Below, piece after piece: positions 57,228 through 64,000 of a DNA stretch of 64,000 nucleotides (positions are counted from its first letter, which is position 1; each line of letters opens with the position of its first letter). Position numbers and translations under genes: made by a program. Under the pieces are notes generated by a model. It ran no database searches and was not told the origin of the DNA. It worked only from the letters and a program-made list of their open reading frames with translations. This stretch comes from Labia minor. Its lineage: Eukaryota; Arthropoda; Insecta; Dermaptera; Spongiphoridae. The stretch spans positions 46,686,655 to 46,750,654 of the forward strand of contig OY720347.1 in NCBI GenBank assembly GCA_963082975.1, read 5' to 3'.

Positions 57228-57657
57228 TCACATCGGATACATGCCTACCAAGGCTCCTTTTAAATAATTTAATTTTTCGAGAGAGGATAAATCAACTCGA
57301 TCTCCTACTATCGAACAAAAACTATTTTTAAAACTTTCCCAATTCTCAATTTTTCCAGAGAATTTGGGAATATCTAATTGAGGCAGATTTGGCTTTGCCA
57401 TAATTTTAGGCCTATCGTAAATCTGCTTACGAGACTCTAGCTCGTTTTTAATTTGCCTAATTTTTAATAAAAGGCCACCCGACATGTCTAGAATTCTATT
57501 AATTATCTCAGTTGTTTCTTAATCTCCCAATGAAGCATCTGAGAGAACATCTGAGTTCACCTCGTTGATGATTCCAACTGGATCATCCGAATCGGCCTTA
57601 CATATATCCCCCAAGGCGGAAGTGATGGTGTGCACAGAACCTGCACATATATTTAGG
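57228..57657 (-). mobile_element. Unit 2: BEL/Pao gag fragment
   Basis: Peptide identical to 47411-47840. Confidence 0.85.
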
Positions 57658-57677
57658 ACCAGGGTAAGTCATAAATT

Positions 57678-59192
57678 TTATTTTAGTAGCATAGCTGCTT
57701 CATCCATCAAAAAGACATTAACTTCTGCCAATTCAGCTGCTTTATGAGATCCTGGTTTAATATTAGAAATTGATTCTGATGTTAAAGGCACCCTAAGTCT
57801 AAATGTTTTGTGGGATGTTCGCCCCTCTGGAAGTAGAATTGATGCAATTCCAGTAAATGCCATACATTTTACTTTCAAATTTAGTCCATTTATAATATTA
57901 TATAAACTTTTATAAATAAGTTTTTCCTGTGCCACCAGGCCCATCAATAAAAAACATTTTTGTCTAGATCTTCTATCATTAACAACTTGTAAAATGTTAT
58001 CAACTATTTTTATTTGCCTTCCTTTAAGTAGTTGATACATTCGTTGTCCTATATTATGTGATTCATTTTTGTTTATCATTTCTCGATAGCCCTGGTTATC
58101 ATAATCTTGTATGTCGTTCATTCCAAAATGTTGAACCCAATAACGAAAATCTCTAACTTCTGTTGCTTCAGTATTCAATTTATAAGCAATGATTCTATAA
58201 GCACGTTGAATTGCTTCTTCAACAGAATTTTCTGTTTGCACTGTTTCACTGATAAAATCTGCTAAATCTTTCTTGAACATTTCCCACAAATTCTTTGGAT
58301 TTTCAGACCCAAATATCAGAATTTGTGTGAAGAGAGTTCTCATTGCTCTAGGCATCTTCGACATAGCAGATTCTCGTAAGCCTTCTATCCATTGTTGATC
58401 ATCATATGTAAGTCCTCTAGCTAAACAAACTTGTTTATATGTTGCATATCGAATGCCATTAAATGTTAAAAGATCTTCAAAGCTTGTTCCATTCTTAACA
58501 TGAAACAATAACATTCTTAAATGAAAAACTTCAGGTTGAGAAATGAAATTAACATTATGTATTCTACCGATAACTGGCTTTCGGCGAATTCTTTGCACCC
58601 ATTTACTTGATTTTCCAATCCATTTGAAGTGTTCTGGAATTTGCCAATAATAATGATAGGTTATCATCTCTAAATATCTATCTTCAGCATTTTTCAGCTC
58701 TTTGTTATGCAAAAAATAAGCCTTTAACGTTGAACCTTTCTGTCCAATATCTGCTAAATCCTCTTGTGTTTTATCTATATTTGTCATTCGATATTACCCA
58801 GATAGATGAATATCTAACGTTGTACGAAATGGCTTTTCTTTTGAAGCTCATTACCAAATAATTGCCAACTTGCTTCTGGTGCTGTTATGCATCTGCCTTC
58901 AAACGTACGTATCTACTTCATTGTACATAAGTCTGCTTTGATCTTCAACTATTTTAATAGATGCACAATCATGTCCTTTATAGATATATTTATATAAATA
59001 TTTTTTACAGCACGAATGCTTCCTACATATTCAACGTTAATATGACATCCATATTTTTTCAAAAGATAAGCATTGTATGGAGCAACATGACGGTTATCTC
59101 TTGTTATTCTTGAACCATTTTTGTTCTTGCGAGAAACAGCTAATTCATGAGAAAATTCTAAACTCTGTTTATCCAATTGAGAATTATATCGA
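57678..59192 (-). mobile_element. Unit 2: Helitron helicase fragment
   Basis: Peptides identical to 47861-49375, including the off-frame Walker A. Confidence 0.88.
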
Positions 59193-59213
59193 CGTCTATA
59201 TTATGGTCTATTA

Positions 59214-62200
59214 CAGTGTTTCTCAATCTTTTTGGTCCGCGACCCCCTCTTACACTTAAAAATTTCAAAGGACCCCCGAAGAATTGGTATGTGTAGAAAA
59301 CATCTCAGAGGGAGGAAGAAGGGGTGAAAATCATTTACATTCAGAAGGAGTTCATTGCTAATTCAGCGAGTATTGGATACTTTGTTTTCAGACGAAGCCA
59401 AAAACAATTTAATGTTTGCTTACTAAATTCGATTTTAAGATTTATGTCACAACTGCAAGTATTGCACATATAACGGCTTTCCTTCCTTTTTCTTTTTCCC
59501 TTATTATCTCTTTTGGAACAGCACACAGCACAATATCTTGTGGGCGCTTCTTTTTTTGGCGTTGGTGGAACAAAACTGGGAAAATGACGTTCTGTTAGTC
59601 GTAAGATACCAGAAGATTTTGGTCTACCTGATTTTTTTATATTTATTTCACTATGGTAATTTTGAATAAGTCTCTCTACCAGTTTGCTTCTAAAATCTAA
59701 ATTAGATTTTTCACCTCCAATTTTCTTGTACAAAACAAAAGCGTTCCAAATACATATGTCTAACAAATGAAAAAATAATTTCTTATAATATTTTTTGCCC
59801 CTCTTTCTAATAATCGGATAATCGTGTAAATGTTGATCTAGACGATCAACGCCTCCCATCGTTTCGTTATAATCTATAACTAGTTTTGGCTTAAATATAA
59901 CATTGCCATCTTTATCTGTTTTATTTGTTGTTCCTTTTTCCGTACTGTGAACTGTAGATAACAAACAAATGTCTCTTTTGTCTTGCCACTTCATTACCAT
60001 TACTTTTCCTCGTTGAGCAGCTACTATCTCACCCTTCTTTAATTTTTTTGTTTGAATAGATTTTGATATATCTTTTCTATTTTTTCTAACAGTCCCATAT
60101 GTGGTCCGTCTTATGATTTACTAAAAAATCTGCCAATTGTGGTGAAGTATAATAATTGTCAGTGGTGAGGCAGTAGCCCTGGTTCATAAGGGGTTCTAGT
60201 AACGATACGACGATTTGAGATGTAACCGGCATATCTTTATATTTCTCATCTATTATTGTGCCTTTCCCTGTGTATATAATAAAAGAAAAAAGATAGCCAC
60301 TTTTAGATTCACACAATAAATACAATTTTATTCCAAATCTCGCTCTTTTTAGTGGAATATACTGCATCAATCCTAATCGACCTTTGTAAAGCATTAGGCT
60401 TTCATCAATTGTTATATCCCTTTCTGGTATATATAAACTAGAACATTTATTATTTATTATTTCATAAATGGGCCAAATTTTACAAAGCTTTGGATTGGGA
60501 TGTGTATTTATGTCAAATGTTTCATTGTTACTAAAATGTAAGTTCCTTTTTATACTAATATATCTTCTTAGGTTCATCAATTTTGAAAAATAGGAGTACT
60601 CCACATTTCATTACTTGACCAATACATTCTTTCTTCTGGTTTTTTGATAAGCCCCTGAAGTATACAGATGGCAAAAAATATCATTATTTCATTTTTGTCG
60701 ACATTTTTCCATTGACTGGTAGATCTACCAGGATGTTGTTCAGCATATCTATTCGTTTCCAATACAATAATATCCAACAGAGAATCATCAAAAAATAATT
60801 TGAAATACTCCAGTACATCAAAATTATCTTCAAAAAGAAAAGTTGTACCTGGAGTGGCAACAAATTGAAATCTTGGTGGAGGTGGATTTGGTTGGCTATC
60901 GCTTATCTGCTTCCAATCAACAGCGATATCTTCATCTGAACTATCTTCAGAATCACTGGAATAAATATCAGAATCTTCTGAACCACTTTCTGACAAATTT
61001 GCGTATTCATATTCAGATTCGGAATCCGTCATTTTTCGTTATATATTTTACTAAAATAAAATGTAAAATAAAATCTAAAATAAAATAGTAATTTTTATTT
61101 GAAAAGTAAGAAACGTACCCTTTTTTACAGTAAATATCAATTATATTATATCTTTATATATTTTACCACTAATAATATCTATAAAAGATAACAAACAATT
61201 GTCTTTGTATAAATTTACTTTGATAACGTCCACTGTTTTCAAGACTGACTCAAATATTTCTGTTTCTATATTGGAAACCACGTGTATAAAAATTTAGTAA
61301 ACAACAAGTAGACAAGTGGCGGCATAAATTAGTCATAAAAAGGATCATAAAAGTGCCGACATAAAGAGTGCTAAGTAGGTAAAAAATAATAGATATATAC
61401 TATTTTATTTTTCATTTTATTTTAGTAAATTATATTCTAGCAAATGTCGGGATATTTGCAAAGGCTATATTTAATTCTTAAAAAAAAGTTTTAGAGATTA
61501 CAATGTAGACCGATATATGACTAATGTTAAAAAAACAGACTTGTATCCCAGTTTTTATATAATTATTTTCAATCCTCGAATATATTCGAGTGTAAACATT
61601 AAGGTAGAATAAAATGCGCTGACGCTCGAGTTAACTCGAGTGTGCACATTTAGGCCAGTTTGATGCGCTCGAGTATATTCGAGCGTGCACGTTAAGGGGT
61701 TAACTCTTAAAAATATGTCTTCGCCTGTTGTATAACTTTTCTTATATTCTACAGGTTTTGTTGAATAAGCAGCATGTTTGATGTTGAAATGCCTTAGTAA
61801 TTTTGAAGGTTTCATGCTTTCAGCCGCCAAAGTATCATTACATAATAAACATAATGGTAGTTGTTCGTCATGTGTACCAGCAGTAAATGTAAATCCGTAT
61901 TGTAAATATGATTCATTATACTTTCTCTTTTTCTTAAAAGCTTGTTCCGATTTTGGATCCATTTCTGTTTTTTTACTGCTTCCAGCTTCGGCAAGATCAC
62001 TTGCATCTACACTCGTAGCTTTCCTTTTCAACCATTTATCCATATTTATGGAATAATACGGTAAATGGTATAAAAATCAATTTAAATAATTATTAAATGA
62101 AGTTTTTTTGTGTGGAACTATGTACCAGTTTTGGCATAACAACTTTGATTTTGAAAGGTCAATTAGAATAGCTTCCTAAGCTTGCACGCCCGTTATTAAT

Positions 62201-62896
62201 TTTATTCAAGACGTTATTACGGGTATTTTAGCTTAGGTTGTTCATTATTAACACTCATATTACTAAGTTATTCACCGCATAATAAAAGTAAATAAATAAA
62301 TACAAAAACAAATACTTACCTTTATTTTCATATATAACAGTATATAAAACACACAAAAATAGTTAATGAGCACTTTTAGTTTGAATTACAATATTTTGAA
62401 ATCGACGTGCATACAGAGGTAGCCCGGCTAACGAACTTAGCGAACACGGTTCCAAATCAGTGATGCCAGAAATGAAAAAGATATGAAGGGGGGAGATGCG
62501 GGGGAACCCTAGTGCGTCGACTCGGATCTTTCTAGGAAACAACCCATTCTTATTGGTTGTTGCAAAGAGCCGAGTCGACGCATAAGAGTCTCTTTTACAT
62601 CCCCTACCTACATATCTTTTTTCTTTCTGGTAAGACTGTTCCAAATGAGAACATTATTCTATCATAGATTAGGCGGAGAGGAGAAACTCGGGGGATTCCC
62701 CAATATCGCACAAATTTTTGAATGTTATATTCAGGCACGTATTAAAATATTTTTATTATTTTTTTATATTTATAATAACAATTTATTTTTTAACAATTTT
62801 TAAATTAATAAAATTTTTGAAACAAAAATTAATTTGTCATCAGTTTTTTTGCGACCCCCCAAATATTTTTCGCGACCCCCACTTTGAGAATCACTG
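59214..62896 (-). mobile_element. Unit 2: hAT element with GTCTATTA target duplication
   Basis: Copy of 49397-53079; the same 8-bp duplications sit at 59206-59213 and 62897-62904. BED-finger frame at 61704-62043; stem-loop at 62514-62581. Confidence 0.9.
59341..61699 (-). mobile_element. Unit 2: piggyBac transposase remnant
   Basis: Three peptides (61032-60577, 60604-60086, 60000-59341) identical to unit 1, with the same two frameshifts and terminal palindromes (61575-61683). Confidence 0.92.
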
Positions 62897-64000
62897 GTCT
62901 ATTACATGGTGCATTTGGGTTCAAATTTCTACACGGATTATGAATCATCCATTTTAACACCAACCTTCTCAATTCAGAATCCTCGTTGTTAGGGATTTCA
63001 GCTGAAATTAAGTCGTCTAGTTCTTGTGTATTAACAAGTTTATCTTCATTAACCATGATCAATAAATTATGCATATGTGGAAGACCGCGTTTCTGGAATT
63101 CAATTGTATATACATAAGCTGCAACCTTTCCAAAAATTTGTTTTTTAGACAATTCTTCAATTATATTGTAATGGGTAGGATCTAGTACAAACAAAATGTT
63201 AATTTAAAATTTTATTAATTTTCTTTGATTGTTAAATCAAATAATTTAATAATGTGTACATTACAAAAAGTTTGTGGTGTTTTAATTTAACAACAATTAT
63301 CACCTAAATTACAATATTATCAAATTTAATTTTGCAAATTCGTGCGACGAGGTCAGGTCGATCTTGAGCGAATTGTTCTATTGTAACATTATTTTCCAAT
63401 GTTATTTTTGCTGCATTTTTAATTTCAGGCCATTCAGGATTAGATGTCACTGTGATAAAGAAATCTGGTGATCCATAACGATATTTAATAGCCATCTCAT
63501 CTTCAAAATGCTCGACATAATATCGCGTTGATCCAGTAAATGACGATGGTAGAATTATTTTCCCACCTACCACTGCATTTTTTTTCAGTCAATTTGTTTA
63601 TTAAACGGGTAACTCTAACGTATTGATCTGCAAGAATTTTTTTTGGTTAGCCTTGATCCTTTGAATACGATCACGCTCTACACGAATATATGTATCGACG
63701 AGATATTGTTGAAAAAGACGCCCACTGAAATGTAAAGCGTTGAACTTTATTTCACGCAAATCAGCACCCATTATAGTGTCATCAGGCAAAATATATTTAC
63801 AGAATTTTGCACAAATGCGATTCGATATTGTGCAAATTCTAACCGAGTAAGATGATTGCGGTTGGCATAAGGGATACTTAAAGCTGAATCAACAGAATAT
63901 CCAAATGTACCATCTGGGTAGAATACTGGGTACGTAAAAGGTTCCACTCGTTTATCAGCATTTTTTAAATTGATGATTTGTCTACCACGTTGATAAACTA
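62829..64000 (-). mobile_element. Unit 2: Helitron Rep (HUH) region, cut by window end
   Basis: Copy of 53012 onward; HMH motif frame at 63194-62829. Continues beyond the window. Confidence 0.9.

Larger units (their letters stand above)
54780..64000. repeat. Tandem duplication unit 2 (9,221 bp visible)
   Basis: Second copy of 44965-54779, cut by the window end. If complete it would end near 64596. Contents are listed below at offset 9,817. Confidence 0.95.

Noticed and set aside
1..64000. CRISPR array, bacterial operon, riboswitch
   Set aside because: Introns, animal gene families and eukaryotic transposons throughout; short tandem tracts are microsatellites, not spaced repeats.

Overview
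This is a strongly AT-rich eukaryotic window with small exons, GT-AG introns (and one probable GC-AG intron) and a very high transposon load. The host genes are animal genes: a muscle Z-disc synaptopodin-2-like protein, a cilia/flagella protein and the histone H4 gene transcription factor. Together with the transposon families (mariner, piggyBac, hAT, Helitron, BEL/Pao, copia, gypsy, jockey/RTE-like) they point to an arthropod, most likely an insect. I cannot name the order or species from the sequence.

Layout. 1-1140: the 3' end of a Ty3/gypsy element and a decayed non-LTR fragment. 3696-20547 (+): the 3' part of a SYNPO2-like gene, six exons, whose 10.4-kb intron is packed with small DNA transposons; its upstream exons lie outside the window. 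21897-37334 (-): a complete six-exon CFAP96/C4orf47-like gene, convergent with the first gene, with two introns of about 3.8 kb filled by Helitron-like, hAT and non-LTR insertions. 39008-43408 (+): a complete HINFP-like zinc-finger gene, divergent from CFAP96; its first coding exon is inferred from splice phase. All exon phases given here were checked by hand and join in frame.

44200-64000: no host gene. This region is a transposon mosaic in which every recognisable coding remnant (gypsy gag-protease, BEL gag and RT, copia, Helitron Rep/helicase, hAT, piggyBac) reads on the minus strand. A unit of 9,815 bases (44965-54779) is followed directly by a nearly identical second copy (54780 to the window end). 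The spots I compared differ by one substitution and one G-run, and all predicted peptides after the G-run are the same. The junction fuses gypsy gag in frame to the Helitron N-terminus. Inside each unit a hAT element with an 8-bp target duplication sits in the Helitron, and a piggyBac element sits in the hAT. All elements have frameshifts, stops or truncations, so these look like fossils rather than active copies.

The three host genes have no obvious shared pathway. The most interesting structure is the same-strand transposon mosaic just downstream of a plus-strand housekeeping gene, its tandem duplication, and a possible piRNA-cluster role. That role is inference only.
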